Shown here: one piece after another, positions 8,545 to 17,024 of the stretch
How the letters are laid out: every line of letters begins with the position of its first letter
How positions within the stretch are numbered: the first letter of the stretch is position 1
From: Pseudomonas sp. QS1027
GTDB lineage: Bacteria > Pseudomonadota > Gammaproteobacteria > Pseudomonadales > Pseudomonadaceae
Reading direction: 5' to 3'
Assembly: GCF_002814235.1 (NCBI RefSeq)
Contig: NZ_PHSU01000011.1
Location: 464,007-528,006, forward strand
DNA length: 64,000 bases
The notes under the pieces: generated by a model
Told to the model about the DNA's origin: nothing
Databases searched by the model: none
Seen by the model: only the letters and a program-made list of their open reading frames with translations
Made by a program: the position numbers and the translations under genes

Positions 8545-10662
8545 ATGCGTTATCAATTGCCCCCGCGTCGACTCAGCATGAAGCATCTGTTCCCCAGCAC
8601 CGCACTCGCTCTTTTCATTGGCCTTGGCATTTCCACGTTCTCGGCCAATACGTTCGCAGCCAATAGCTGGGACAATCTTCAGCCCGACCATGACGAGGTG
8701 ATTGCCAGCCTGAATGTCGTCGAGTTGCTCAAGCGTAATCACTACAGCAAGCCGCCGCTGGACGACGCTCGCTCGGTGATCATCTACGAGAGCTATCTCA
8801 AGCTGCTCGATCCCTCGCGCAGCTATTTCCTGGCCAGCGACATCGCCGAATTCGACAAATGGAAAACCCAATTTGACGACTTCCTCAAGAGCGGCGACCT
8901 GAATGCCGGGTTCACCATCTACAAGCGCTACCTGGACCGGGTCAAATCGCGTCTGGACTTCACCATTGCCGAGCTGAACAAAGGCGTGGACAAGATGGAC
9001 TTCACCACCCAGGAAACCTTGCTGATCGATCGCAAGGACGCTCCGTGGCTGAAGACCACCGCCGAGCTCGACGACCTGTGGCGCAAACGCGTCAAGGACG
9101 AAGTGCTGCGCCTGAAGATCGCCGGCAAGGATCCCAAGGCGATCCAGGACCTGCTGGTCAAGCGCTACAAGAATCAGCTGGCGCGCCTGGACCAGACCCG
9201 GGCCGAAGATATCTTCCAGGCCTACATCAACACCTTTGCGATGTCCTACGACCCGCACACCAACTATCTGTCTCCGGATAGCGCGGAAAACTTCGACATC
9301 AATATGAGCCTGTCGCTGGAAGGTATCGGCGCCGTGCTGCAGAGCGACAACGACCTGGTCAAGGTGGTGCGCCTGGTGCCGTCGGGCCCGGCGGACAAGA
9401 CCAAGCAGGTCGCTCCGGCCGACAAGATCATTGGTGTCGCCCAGGGTGACAAAGAGATGGTCGACGTGATCGGCTGGCGCCTGGACGAAGTGGTCAAGCT
9501 GATCCGCGGACCGAAAGGTTCGGTGGTGCGCCTGGAAGTGATTCCGGCCAGCAACGCGCCGAACGACCAGACCAGCAAGATCGTTTCCATCACCCGCGAA
9601 TCGGTGAAACTGGAAGACCAGGCGGCGAGCAAGTCGATCCTGCACCTCAAGCAGGATGGCAAGGAATACAAGCTCGGGGTGATCGATATCCCGGCCTTCT
9701 ACCTGGACTTCAAGGCGTTCCGCGCTGGCGATCCGGACTACAAGAGCACCACCCGCGACGTGAAGAAACTGCTCGGCGAGTTGCAGAAGGAAGGCGTCGA
9801 CGGCGTGGTCATCGACCTGCGCAACAACGGCGGCGGTTCCCTGCAGGAAGCCACCGAGCTGACCAGCCTGTTTATCGACAAAGGTCCGACCGTGCTGGTG
9901 CGTAACGCCGAAGGCAAGGTCGACGTGCTCGAAGACGAAAGCCCGGGCGCCTTCTACAAAGGCCCGTTGGCATTGCTGGTCAACCGCTTGTCCGCTTCGG
10001 CTTCGGAGATTTTCGCCGGCGCCATGCAGGACTACCATCGCGCGCTGATCGTCGGTGGCCAGACCTTCGGCAAAGGCACCGTGCAAACCATCCAGCCGCT
10101 CAACCATGGCGAGCTGAAACTGACGCTGGCGAAGTTCTACCGGGTTTCCGGGCAGAGCACCCAGCACCAGGGCGTACTGCCGGATGTGGATTTCCCGTCG
10201 ATCATCGACACCAAGGAAATCGGCGAAAGCGCGCTGCCGGAAGCCATGCCGTGGGACACCATCCGGCCTTCGATCAAGCCGGCGGTGGATCCGTTCAAGC
10301 CATTCCTGGCCCAGCTCAAGGCTGACCACGAGGCGCGTGCGTCGAAGGATGCGGAGTTCATCTTCATTCGCGACAAGCTGGCCCTGGCCGAGAAGCTGAT
10401 GAAGGAAAAAACCGTGAGCCTGAACGAGGCCGAGCGTCGTGCCCAGCGCACCGACATCGACGCCAAGCAGCTGGCCATGGAGAACGCCCGTCGCAAAGCC
10501 AAGGGCGAAGAGCCGCTCAAGGAACTGAAGAAGGAAGACGAGGACGCCTTGCCGCCAGATCCGGACAAGAAAACCAAGCCGGAAGACGACGCCTACCTGA
10601 GCGAAACCGGGCGTATTCTGCTGGACTACCTGCGTTTGAACACGGCGGTGGCGAAACATTGA
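8545..10662 (+). CDS. prc: Carboxy-terminal (tail-specific) protease Prc
   Basis: A 705-residue periplasmic S41 protease (AlgO/Tsp type). It degrades proteins with non-polar C-termini and in P. aeruginosa affects MucA turnover and alginate control. A signal peptide follows MKHLFPSTALALF. The order is an N-terminal helical domain, PDZ (about 240-330, with SLSLEGIGAVLQ), the S41 core with the SASASE motif at about 483-488 and the general-base lysine K510 in FGKGTVQ, and a charged C-terminal DUF3340-like region. Length fits the family. ATG 8545 and ATG 8578 (MKHLFPST) are both possible; neither has a strong ribosome site. A terminator follows at 10735. Confidence 0.95.
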   Translation: MRYQLPPRRLSMKHLFPSTALALFIGLGISTFSANTFAANSWDNLQPDHDEVIASLNVVELLKRNHYSKPPLDDARSVIIYESYLKLLDPSRSYFLASDIAEFDKWKTQFDDFLKSGDLNAGFTIYKRYLDRVKSRLDFTIAELNKGVDKMDFTTQETLLIDRKDAPWLKTTAELDDLWRKRVKDEVLRLKIAGKDPKAIQDLLVKRYKNQLARLDQTRAEDIFQAYINTFAMSYDPHTNYLSPDSAENFDINMSLSLEGIGAVLQSDNDLVKVVRLVPSGPADKTKQVAPADKIIGVAQGDKEMVDVIGWRLDEVVKLIRGPKGSVVRLEVIPASNAPNDQTSKIVSITRESVKLEDQAASKSILHLKQDGKEYKLGVIDIPAFYLDFKAFRAGDPDYKSTTRDVKKLLGELQKEGVDGVVIDLRNNGGGSLQEATELTSLFIDKGPTVLVRNAEGKVDVLEDESPGAFYKGPLALLVNRLSASASEIFAGAMQDYHRALIVGGQTFGKGTVQTIQPLNHGELKLTLAKFYRVSGQSTQHQGVLPDVDFPSIIDTKEIGESALPEAMPWDTIRPSIKPAVDPFKPFLAQLKADHEARASKDAEFIFIRDKLALAEKLMKEKTVSLNEAERRAQRTDIDAKQLAMENARRKAKGEEPLKELKKEDEDALPPDPDKKTKPEDDAYLSETGRILLDYLRLNTAVAKH

Positions 10663-10734
10663 AAGATGATGGCAATTTAATGTGAGGGCGCTTCTGAGCG
10701 TCATCAAATAGTCATCATTCTGTCGTGAAATAAA

Positions 10735-10781
10735 GGACTGGGCATGGCTCTTGTGAAAGAGTCGGGCCCGGTCCTTTTTTT
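10735..10781 (+). terminator. Rho-independent terminator after prc
   Basis: GGACTGGGC (10735-10743) pairs with GCCCGGTCC (10766-10774), with one G-T wobble, followed by seven T. It ends the prc transcript just before the next gene, which argues against the ATG at 10744 (inside the hairpin) as that gene's start. Confidence 0.85.
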
Positions 10782-10797
10782 ATCGACCGAGACAGCC

Positions 10798-12615
10798 ATG
10801 ACCATGACCGAACAGCTGAACGCCCTGAGTTCAATCCTGGCTCAGAATGGTCTGCACAGCTTGTTCCAACCGATCATCTCGCTGTCCGAACGACGGATCA
10901 TCGGTTATGAGGCACTCAGCCGGGGCCCGTCCAACAGCCCGCTGCACTCGCCCATCAACCTGTTCGCCGTGGCCCGCCAGGCCGGTCGCCTCAGCGAACT
11001 GGAAATGCTCTGCCGCCTCAGTGCCTGCCGACGCTTCAGCGATCAGAAACTGCCGGGCAAACTCTTTCTCAATGTCTCGCCGGAATCCCTGCTGGAACCG
11101 ACCCACCAGCCCGGGCGCACGCTGAAGTTGTTGCAGGACTTCGGCATCGACCCGAGCAACGTGGTGATCGAGCTCACCGAGCAGACCCCGACCGACGATT
11201 TCCAACTGCTGCAAAATGCCTTGCATCACTATCGCGCCATGGGCTTCTCCATCGCCCTGGACGATCTGGGGGCCGGCTATTCGAGCTTGCGCCTGTGGTC
11301 GGAGCTGCGCCCGGACTATGTGAAGATCGACCGGCACTTTATCGACGGCATTCATCAGGACGGGCTCAAGCGCGAGTTCGTCGGTTCCATCCTGCAAATC
11401 GCCAAGGCTTCGCGGGCCCTGGTGATCGCCGAAGGCATCGAGCTGCCGGAGGAACTGGCGGTGCTCACCGAGATGGGTGTCGACCTGGTCCAGGGTTATC
11501 TGCTCTGCCGGCCCCAGGAACAGCCGCCGCAGGAAGCGCGCACGCTGCTGCCCAAGCTCGAGCCCACCTCGATGGCCCTCAACGAAGAGGCCAGCGACCT
11601 CGGCGCCCTGCTCAGCGTGCAACCGGCGGTGGCCCTGAGCACGCCCACGGCAGACGTGCTGGAAGCCTTCCGGCGCCAGGCCAACCTCAACTCCGTGGCG
11701 GTGCTGGACGAACACAATCACCCGTGCGGTATCGTCCACCGGCATTCGCTCTCGGAGGCCCTGCTCAAGCCCTTCGCCACCGAGCTGTTCGCCCGCAAGC
11801 CGATCAGCCGGCTGATGAGCAACGACTTCCTGGCGGTGGAGTTGAGCCAATCCTTGCAGCAGGTCAGTCGCCTGCTCACCAGCCGCGCGCGGCAGCGTAT
11901 CGAGGAAGACTTCATCATTACCCAGCAGGGCCGGTACCTGGGCCTGGGGCGGGTCATCGATGTGCTGAAACTGATTACCGAACTGAAGATCCAGCAAGCC
12001 CGCCATGCCAATCCGCTGACCCTGTTGCCGGGCAACGTGCCGATCCAGCAATGCCTGACGCGGCTGCTGCAACAGGCGCGGGAATCGGTGATCTGCTATG
12101 TGGATATCGACAGCTTCAAGCCATTCAACGATATCTACGGCTACGGTCGTGGGGATGAGGTGCTGTTGTGCCTGGCGCAATGTTTGAACGAGCGCGTCGA
12201 CCCGAGCCGGGATTTCGTCGGGCATATCGGCGGCGATGATTTCCTGCTGGTACTGGGCGAGGAGGATTGGCGCAAACGTTTGAATCAGTTGCTGGATGAT
12301 TTCCAGAACCAGTGTCGGCGCTTCTACCGCGCCGAGCACCTGGAGGCCGGTTGCTTCATCGCCTCGAACCGCCAGGGCCAGCGCCAGGAGTTCCCGCTGT
12401 TGTCACTGTCCATCGGCGTGGTGCACCTGAAACCCGAATCCTGTGGGCGGCTGGATGCCCCCCAGTTGGCCGAGCTGGCCTCCCAGGCCAAGCATCACGC
12501 GAAGAATGTGCCGGGTTACAGCATTCATGTGATCGACAGCGAGACGATCATTGCTGCGGCGGCTGACAGCGCCCTACCCGAAGCGGACGCCGCGCCGGCC
12601 TGGGCCAAGCCCTAG
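10798..12615 (+). CDS. EAL-CBS-GGDEF cyclic-di-GMP signalling protein
   Basis: A 605-residue cytoplasmic protein from ATG 10798 (MTMTEQLNALSSILAQ). An N-terminal EAL phosphodiesterase domain has E38-A-L in YEALSRGP, LNVSPE, IELTEQ, ALDDLGAGYSS, VKID and VQGYLL, so most catalytic motifs are present. A CBS-pair-like middle follows (about 265-390). The C-terminal GGDEF domain carries GGDDF at 478-482 instead of GGDEF/GGEEF, with no upstream RxxD inhibitory site. It could hydrolyse c-di-GMP, with the GGDDF domain and CBS pair acting as regulators. The same architecture sits beside prc in other Pseudomonas (known gene order). Convergent with the gene ending at 12627. Confidence 0.92.
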   Translation: MTMTEQLNALSSILAQNGLHSLFQPIISLSERRIIGYEALSRGPSNSPLHSPINLFAVARQAGRLSELEMLCRLSACRRFSDQKLPGKLFLNVSPESLLEPTHQPGRTLKLLQDFGIDPSNVVIELTEQTPTDDFQLLQNALHHYRAMGFSIALDDLGAGYSSLRLWSELRPDYVKIDRHFIDGIHQDGLKREFVGSILQIAKASRALVIAEGIELPEELAVLTEMGVDLVQGYLLCRPQEQPPQEARTLLPKLEPTSMALNEEASDLGALLSVQPAVALSTPTADVLEAFRRQANLNSVAVLDEHNHPCGIVHRHSLSEALLKPFATELFARKPISRLMSNDFLAVELSQSLQQVSRLLTSRARQRIEEDFIITQQGRYLGLGRVIDVLKLITELKIQQARHANPLTLLPGNVPIQQCLTRLLQQARESVICYVDIDSFKPFNDIYGYGRGDEVLLCLAQCLNERVDPSRDFVGHIGGDDFLLVLGEEDWRKRLNQLLDDFQNQCRRFYRAEHLEAGCFIASNRQGQRQEFPLLSLSIGVVHLKPESCGRLDAPQLAELASQAKHHAKNVPGYSIHVIDSETIIAAAADSALPEADAAPAWAKP

Positions 12616-12618
12616 TCG

Positions 12619-12637
12619 ACGAGGCCTCAGGCCTCGG
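12619..12637. terminator. Short GC-rich hairpin between convergent genes
   Basis: The sequence around CGAGGCC-TCA-GGCCTCG forms a 7-bp stem exactly between the converging genes ending at 12615 and 12627. There is no T-run, so its role as a terminator is uncertain. Confidence 0.35.
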
Positions 12638-12998
12638 CCGACTCCGGATAGTCGTACTCGAACACCCGCACCACTTCCGAAGCATGCCAGGACGCCGCGG
12701 CCACGCCGTCGGACGGGCCGGAAAAACGCCCCAGACGCTCGACACACTCGAAGAAACCGGTGCGCGGCAAGCGGCTCGCGCCCTGGCTGATCACCAGTGA
12801 ACTGCGCAGCGGTTGTTCGGCCTTGGCATCCAGGGCCGCCAGGTGCTCCAGGGCCGCTGTCAGGGTTTGCATGGCCGGGCTGGGCAACTGCAAACGCTCC
12901 AGCAAGGCACGATAGGTCAATAGATGCCGCTGGCGGCGCGCCTGGTCGAGTTCGCCCAGCAGCCCGTCCCAATGCTGACGACTGATGCGCACGCTCAC
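12627..12998 (-). CDS. Conserved Pseudomonas hypothetical protein
   Basis: A 123-residue soluble protein, MSVRISRQHWDGLLGELDQA. It is helix-rich, with no signal peptide or membrane segment and no catalytic motif I recognise. Its ATG overlaps the TGA of the upstream HTH gene by 4 bp (12995-12998), so the two are translationally coupled and probably act together. I infer a partner of the HTH regulator, but the sequence shows no toxin fold I can name. Confidence 0.7.
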   Translation of the reverse strand: MSVRISRQHWDGLLGELDQARRQRHLLTYRALLERLQLPSPAMQTLTAALEHLAALDAKAEQPLRSSLVISQGASRLPRTGFFECVERLGRFSGPSDGVAAASWHASEVVRVFEYDYPESAEA

Positions 12999-13336
12999 GA
13001 TGCATCCCTCCAGCCCGCCACACCCAATTCCCAGGCCAGGCTGCGACGAATCGCGGCGTCAGGCTCGCGCTCTCCGCTTTCGATCAGCCCCAGGTACGAA
13101 GGGCTGATGCCCACCGTACGCGCCAGGGTCTCCACCGCCAGGCCCTTGGCTTCGCGCAGGCTGCGCAACTGCTCGAAGGCCGGCAAGGTGTCAGCCGGCG
13201 GCACCGGGCTTGCTGGGGGAGATTGAGGAGGTTGCTGGCTGCTCAAACCGGCAGCCTGGAGTAACGTTTGATACTGAGCCCAGGGTAGAACCGCATATTC
13301 CGGTTCTCCGTCACGTGTAATTACTTGAAGATCCAT
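12995..13336 (-). CDS. HTH (XRE-type) transcriptional regulator with PhD-like N-terminus
   Basis: A 113-residue protein. The N-terminal MDLQVITRDGEPEYAVLPWA looks like the Phd/YefM-type segment of antitoxins. A proline-rich linker (PPQSPPASPVPPAD) leads to a Cro/C1-type HTH (LRSLREAKGLAVETLARTVG, SPSYLGLIESGEREPD). ATG 13336 is preferred over the GTGs just upstream; GGGG lies about 9 nt before it. The 4-bp overlap with the next gene makes a two-gene unit resembling antitoxin-led modules, but the partner has no known toxin motif. Wide Pseudomonas conservation beside this locus argues for a housekeeping regulatory pair instead. Confidence 0.8.
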   Translation of the reverse strand: MDLQVITRDGEPEYAVLPWAQYQTLLQAAGLSSQQPPQSPPASPVPPADTLPAFEQLRSLREAKGLAVETLARTVGISPSYLGLIESGEREPDAAIRRSLAWELGVAGWRDAS

Positions 13337-13448
13337 CACCACACCCCGTAGGACTTTTACACATAGCGAGTCGGCGCTTTCCTTGTAGCTTAATCTTAAC
13401 AGCCACCAAGGTCGCTAGGGGTGTGTTCTTCAAGGGAACGGATCCAGA

Positions 13449-13904
13449 TCAATCCTTTTCGTGACGTTCCAGCTGCAACTGCTCGGGGGTGTCCGGCAAA
13501 TGCTCGATGGCCCTGAGCTGCTCGGGCGCCTGGAGTTCGAGCCAGTGGCGGAAAGCCGTCAGCTCCTGGTCCAGGGTATTCATCACCCAGGCCAGGACCG
13601 CAATGTCGTCGAGCATGCCGAACACGGGGATAAAATCGGGGATGGCGTCAATCGGGCTGAGGAAGTACATCAAGCCCGCCACCACGGTGACCATCGACTT
13701 GACGCTGATGGCCCGGTACTCGCCGCGCCAGTAGGCCAGGCACAGGACCTGCAGCAGCTTCAGGTCCTCCCTGAGCTTGCCCAACCGGCCGCCCTGGTGC
13801 GTGCTCTTGCTCGCCACGGCGAACAACAGGCTGGGCAGACGGCCGCGCAGCAGCACACGTTGGGCCTTGGGCAGGAAGCGCGTGAAACTCCAGGGTGCTT
13901 TCAT
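13449..13904 (-). CDS. YkvA/DUF1232-family membrane protein
   Basis: A 151-residue protein with the DUF1232 signature MYFLSPIDAIPDFIPVFGML, then DDIAVLAWV, at about residues 80-108, forming a membrane hairpin. Start is ATG 13904, 5 nt after GGAG; the ATG one codon upstream is too close to that site. A longer frame to 13973 runs through the DnaA-box palindrome and is less likely. Function unknown for the family. Confidence 0.85.
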   Translation of the reverse strand: MKAPWSFTRFLPKAQRVLLRGRLPSLLFAVASKSTHQGGRLGKLREDLKLLQVLCLAYWRGEYRAISVKSMVTVVAGLMYFLSPIDAIPDFIPVFGMLDDIAVLAWVMNTLDQELTAFRHWLELQAPEQLRAIEHLPDTPEQLQLERHEKD

Positions 13905-13930
13905 CATCACTCCAATCGACAGCGACGCCA

Positions 13931-13957
13931 GGTTATCCACACAAATTGTGGATAACC
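13931..13957. promoter_or_regulatory. Inverted pair of perfect DnaA boxes
   Basis: TTATCCACA (13933-13941) and its exact complement TGTGGATAA (13947-13955) face each other across 5 nt, extended by GG/CC to 11-bp arms. Both match the DnaA-box consensus TTATNCACA perfectly. They lie 29 nt upstream of the DUF1232 start. Role inferred: DnaA-dependent control or titration. Confidence 0.55.
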
Positions 13958-14156
13958 TTGTGAACAGAGCCACTTTTCAACGCTGGAAGCCCCGCTTTAC
14001 AAGGGCCCAGCTCAGATCGGGCGTTTTTTACTCACCGAAAAAAAGCCATTATTTCATTGACTTGGCATCAGTCTACGATTAGGCCTGTTAGCTGAATATT
14101 AAGACTATACCGACCTATAGATGTTCGTTTTCTTACAGCCTGTATATCCCAGATAC

Positions 14157-14184
14157 GACAACGCCCCGAAAACGGGGCGTTGTC
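14157..14184. terminator. Strong hairpin downstream of the FKBP gene
   Basis: A perfect 12-bp stem, GACAACGCCCCG / CGGGGCGTTGTC, with an AAAA loop, lies 13 nt past the stop of the reverse-strand FKBP gene. There is no long T-run on the minus strand, so it may work as a terminator or as an mRNA 3' stabiliser. Confidence 0.65.
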
Positions 14185-14197
14185 ACGAGCCGGCGCC

Positions 14198-14914
14198 TTA
14201 TTTGGCGGCGGCGTCTTCCTTGGCAGGATCCTTGATGGCCAGCAGTTCCAGGTCGAAGACCAGGACCGAGTTGGCCGGGATTGCCGGGCTTGGGCTTTGT
14301 GCGCCGTAGGCCAGGTCGCTCGGGATGTACAGCTTGTACTTCTCGCCGACGTGCATCAGTTGCAGGCCTTCGACCCAACCTGGAATCACGCCGCTGACCG
14401 GCAGGTCAATCGGGCTGCCGCGATCCACGGAGCTGTCAAAGGTGGTGCCATTGGTCAGCTTGCCGGTGTAGTGAACGGTCACTACGTCGGTCGGCTTGGG
14501 TTGAGGACCGTCGGCTTTCTTGACGACTTCATACTGCAGGCCGGAAGCGGTAGTGACGACACCTGGCTTCTTGGCGTTTTCTTCGAGGAATTTCTTGCCG
14601 GCAGTCGCCGACTCTTCGCTCAGCTTGGCCATACGCTCTTCAGCGCGCTTCTGCAGGGCGGCAAAGGCTTCGACCAGTTCGTCATCCTTGAGCTTCTGCG
14701 GCTTCTTGCCGACGGCATCTTCGATCCCCTGGGCCACGGCTTTGGAATCCAGGTCATCCATGCCTTCCTGGGCCAGGCTCTTGCCCATGTTCAGGCCGAT
14801 ACCGTAGGAAGCTTTTTGCGCCGGGGTTTTCAGCTCAACGCTGGAATGCGAATCGCAACCCGCAAGTACCAGGCCTACCAGGGCCACCGCCGCCGCCAAC
14901 CGATGCTGTTTCAT
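14198..14914 (-). CDS. FKBP-type peptidyl-prolyl isomerase lipoprotein
   Basis: A 238-residue periplasmic folding factor of the FkpA/Mip type. A lipoprotein signal ends in LAGC with the modified cysteine at position 20. An N-terminal helical dimerisation region (about 30-120, KASYGIGLNMGKSLAQEG) precedes the FKBP domain (about 125-225), with VTVHYTGKLTNGTTFDSS, GVIPGWVEGLQLM, GEKYKLYIPSDLAYG and VFDLELL, all intact. It catalyses cis-trans prolyl isomerisation. Monocistronic, with a hairpin downstream. Gene order with tRNA-Asp/Val and rdgC nearby is common in Pseudomonas. Confidence 0.93.
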   Translation of the reverse strand: MKQHRLAAAVALVGLVLAGCDSHSSVELKTPAQKASYGIGLNMGKSLAQEGMDDLDSKAVAQGIEDAVGKKPQKLKDDELVEAFAALQKRAEERMAKLSEESATAGKKFLEENAKKPGVVTTASGLQYEVVKKADGPQPKPTDVVTVHYTGKLTNGTTFDSSVDRGSPIDLPVSGVIPGWVEGLQLMHVGEKYKLYIPSDLAYGAQSPSPAIPANSVLVFDLELLAIKDPAKEDAAAK

Positions 14915-15172
14915 GCTATTTCCTTGTTCATGCGCCTAAAGGGCAATCGTATAAAGCCGCGAGCTTATCAGGCCGCCACGACCAATGGCTACCGGCATGA
15001 GAGGGGCAAACAGCCAATAAGTTCAGGTGTTTGGGGCATTTTACAAAACCCTGACAGTCTGCTTACGTCTGCACGGACGAGACCGAAGCGCCACGGGCCA
15101 GCAGTCACGGCCATCATGGCTACTTGATGCTAGGCAACGGCTCAGGCATAAGAAGGAAACAACTCGACAAGG

Positions 15173-16987
15173 ATGGTGATCTTGCGCATTTTTTACCGTG
15201 TATTACTGGCAGCGATTCTCCTGCTTTGCCTCGGCATCGCGGTGATCCTGTACTACGTCGTCAATCCGAAATTGCCGACTTACGTACCGGCCCCCGTGCG
15301 CTATCTGGACCAATGGAGCGAGGCCGACCGGCAAACCTACTACTACACACCCCAGGGCACCCAGGTCAAAGGCCTGCGTTACGAGTGGTTCACGGCCCTG
15401 GAGTTGCCGTTTTCCGAACAACGCTTTGCAGAACCGGCGTATCTGGCACGCTTCGGTTTCCTGACCGATCCAAAGCGCAAGGCCAGCGCGAACAACCCCG
15501 GCAACTTGCCGGTGGGTTTCGCCCGCCATCAGAACCCCGGCAGCAACGAGCAGTACCTGGATATCACCTGCGCGGCCTGCCATACCGGCGAGTTGCGCTA
15601 CAAAGGCCAGGCGCTGCGGATCGACGGCGGCTCGGCCCAGCATGTGCTGCCCTCCAGCGTACCGACGGTGCGCGGCGGCAGTTTCGGCCAGGCCATGGTG
15701 GCGAGCCTCGCCGCTACCTATTACAACCCGTGGAAGTTCAAGCGCTTTGCCCACAAGGTCCTGGGCGATAACTATGACGCCCAGTACGACCAGTTGCGCG
15801 GGGACTTCAAGCAGTCCCTGGACATCTTCCTGAAGACGGCCTGGAACGATACCCATCGTGGCCTCTACCCGACCCAGGAAGGCCCGGGCCGTACCGACGC
15901 CTTCGGCCGAATCGCCAACGCCAGCTTCGGCGATGCCATTTCCGAGAAAAACTACCGCGTCGCCAACGCCCCCGTGGATTACCCGCAGCTCTGGGATATC
16001 TGGACCTTCGACTGGGTGCAGTGGACGGCTTCAGCCCAGCAGCCCATGGCCCGCAATATCGGCGAAGCGCTGGGGGTCGGCGCAACCCTGAATTTCTTCG
16101 ACACCAATGGCCAGCCCTTGCAAGGTGCCGACCGCTACCCTTCCGGTGTGCGCGTGCGCGACCTGCAGCGGATCGAGGAAACCCTCAAGCACCTGCAACC
16201 ACCGCACTGGCCGGAGGATCTGTTCGGCAAGGTCGACCTGCCATTGGCCGCCAAGGGCCGCGGACTGTTCGCGGAAAACTGCGCCGGCTGCCATGTGCCG
16301 CCGGTGACCGAGGAGAACGGTCGCCCGGTGAAACACCTGGTTTCCATCCCGGTCGCGGCAATCGGCACCGACCCGAACACCGCCAACAATATCGCCGACA
16401 ATCGCTATGACCTGAGCACGCTGCAATGGAACCCGGCCGAGCTGGCGAAGCTGCCGGTGCAGTTGCACCCGACGCCCGAGGCGCCGCTGGACATGACCCA
16501 GTTGTCGGTGGCCAAGGGCCTGGCCTATGTCACCGCTTTCGTCGAAGAGCGTGCCTATCGCGAAGCCAAGGTGACGCCCGAAGAGCGCCCGGCCATGGAT
16601 GGCTTCGGCCTGCCCATCGGCGTGCTCGAACAACGCGCCTACAAGGCCCGGCCGCTGGCCGGCGTATGGGCCACCCCGCCGTTTCTGCACAACGGCTCGG
16701 TGCCTTCGCTGTATCAACTGCTCTCGCCCCAGGACGAGCGCGCCAGTAGCTTCTATCGCGGCACCTTCGAATACGATCCGCGTCATCTCGGTTATCGCCA
16801 GGAAGCCTTTCCCAATGGCTTCCTGTACGACACCCGGATCAGCGGCAACCACAACAGTGGCCACGAATTCCGCGCCGGCAAGCGTGGCAATGGTGTGATC
16901 GGTCGTTTGCTGCAGCCCGAGGAACGCTGGGCCCTGCTCGAATACCTGAAAGTCCTCGGCGGCCCACTGGAGTCGCAACTGCCATGA
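15173..16987 (+). CDS. Membrane-anchored di-haem c-type cytochrome (RoxA / peroxidase-like)
   Basis: A 604-residue protein with an uncleaved-looking N-terminal membrane anchor (about residues 8-30) and two haem c sites: CAACH at 133-137 and CAGCH at 370-374. The C-terminal part carries AGVWATPPFLHNGSVPSLYQ and NGFLYDTRISGNHNSGHEF, typical of di-haem peroxidase/rubber-oxygenase-like proteins. Likely periplasmic, moving electrons or using peroxide or O2. Followed after 37 nt by a catalase-like gene, presumably one operon acting on peroxides or lipid hydroperoxides (inferred). The start could be ATG 15173 or a TTG at 15182 that sits better after AAGGA. Confidence 0.85.
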   Translation: MVILRIFYRVLLAAILLLCLGIAVILYYVVNPKLPTYVPAPVRYLDQWSEADRQTYYYTPQGTQVKGLRYEWFTALELPFSEQRFAEPAYLARFGFLTDPKRKASANNPGNLPVGFARHQNPGSNEQYLDITCAACHTGELRYKGQALRIDGGSAQHVLPSSVPTVRGGSFGQAMVASLAATYYNPWKFKRFAHKVLGDNYDAQYDQLRGDFKQSLDIFLKTAWNDTHRGLYPTQEGPGRTDAFGRIANASFGDAISEKNYRVANAPVDYPQLWDIWTFDWVQWTASAQQPMARNIGEALGVGATLNFFDTNGQPLQGADRYPSGVRVRDLQRIEETLKHLQPPHWPEDLFGKVDLPLAAKGRGLFAENCAGCHVPPVTEENGRPVKHLVSIPVAAIGTDPNTANNIADNRYDLSTLQWNPAELAKLPVQLHPTPEAPLDMTQLSVAKGLAYVTAFVEERAYREAKVTPEERPAMDGFGLPIGVLEQRAYKARPLAGVWATPPFLHNGSVPSLYQLLSPQDERASSFYRGTFEYDPRHLGYRQEAFPNGFLYDTRISGNHNSGHEFRAGKRGNGVIGRLLQPEERWALLEYLKVLGGPLESQLP

Positions 16988-17024
16988 CCCCTCCCCTTCG
17001 CGTTCACGTTAAAAGGATGTCTAC

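Noticed and set aside
8395..10707. Very long reverse-strand frame antisense to prc, continuous with the quinone oxidoreductase
   Set aside because: It is a shadow of prc produced by GC-rich codon use. The real oxidoreductase begins at GTG 8394 with a ribosome site, and the extra 770 codons are not protein-like.
10831..12339. 502-codon reverse frame opposite the EAL-GGDEF gene
   Set aside because: Shadow; all c-di-GMP motifs are on the forward strand.
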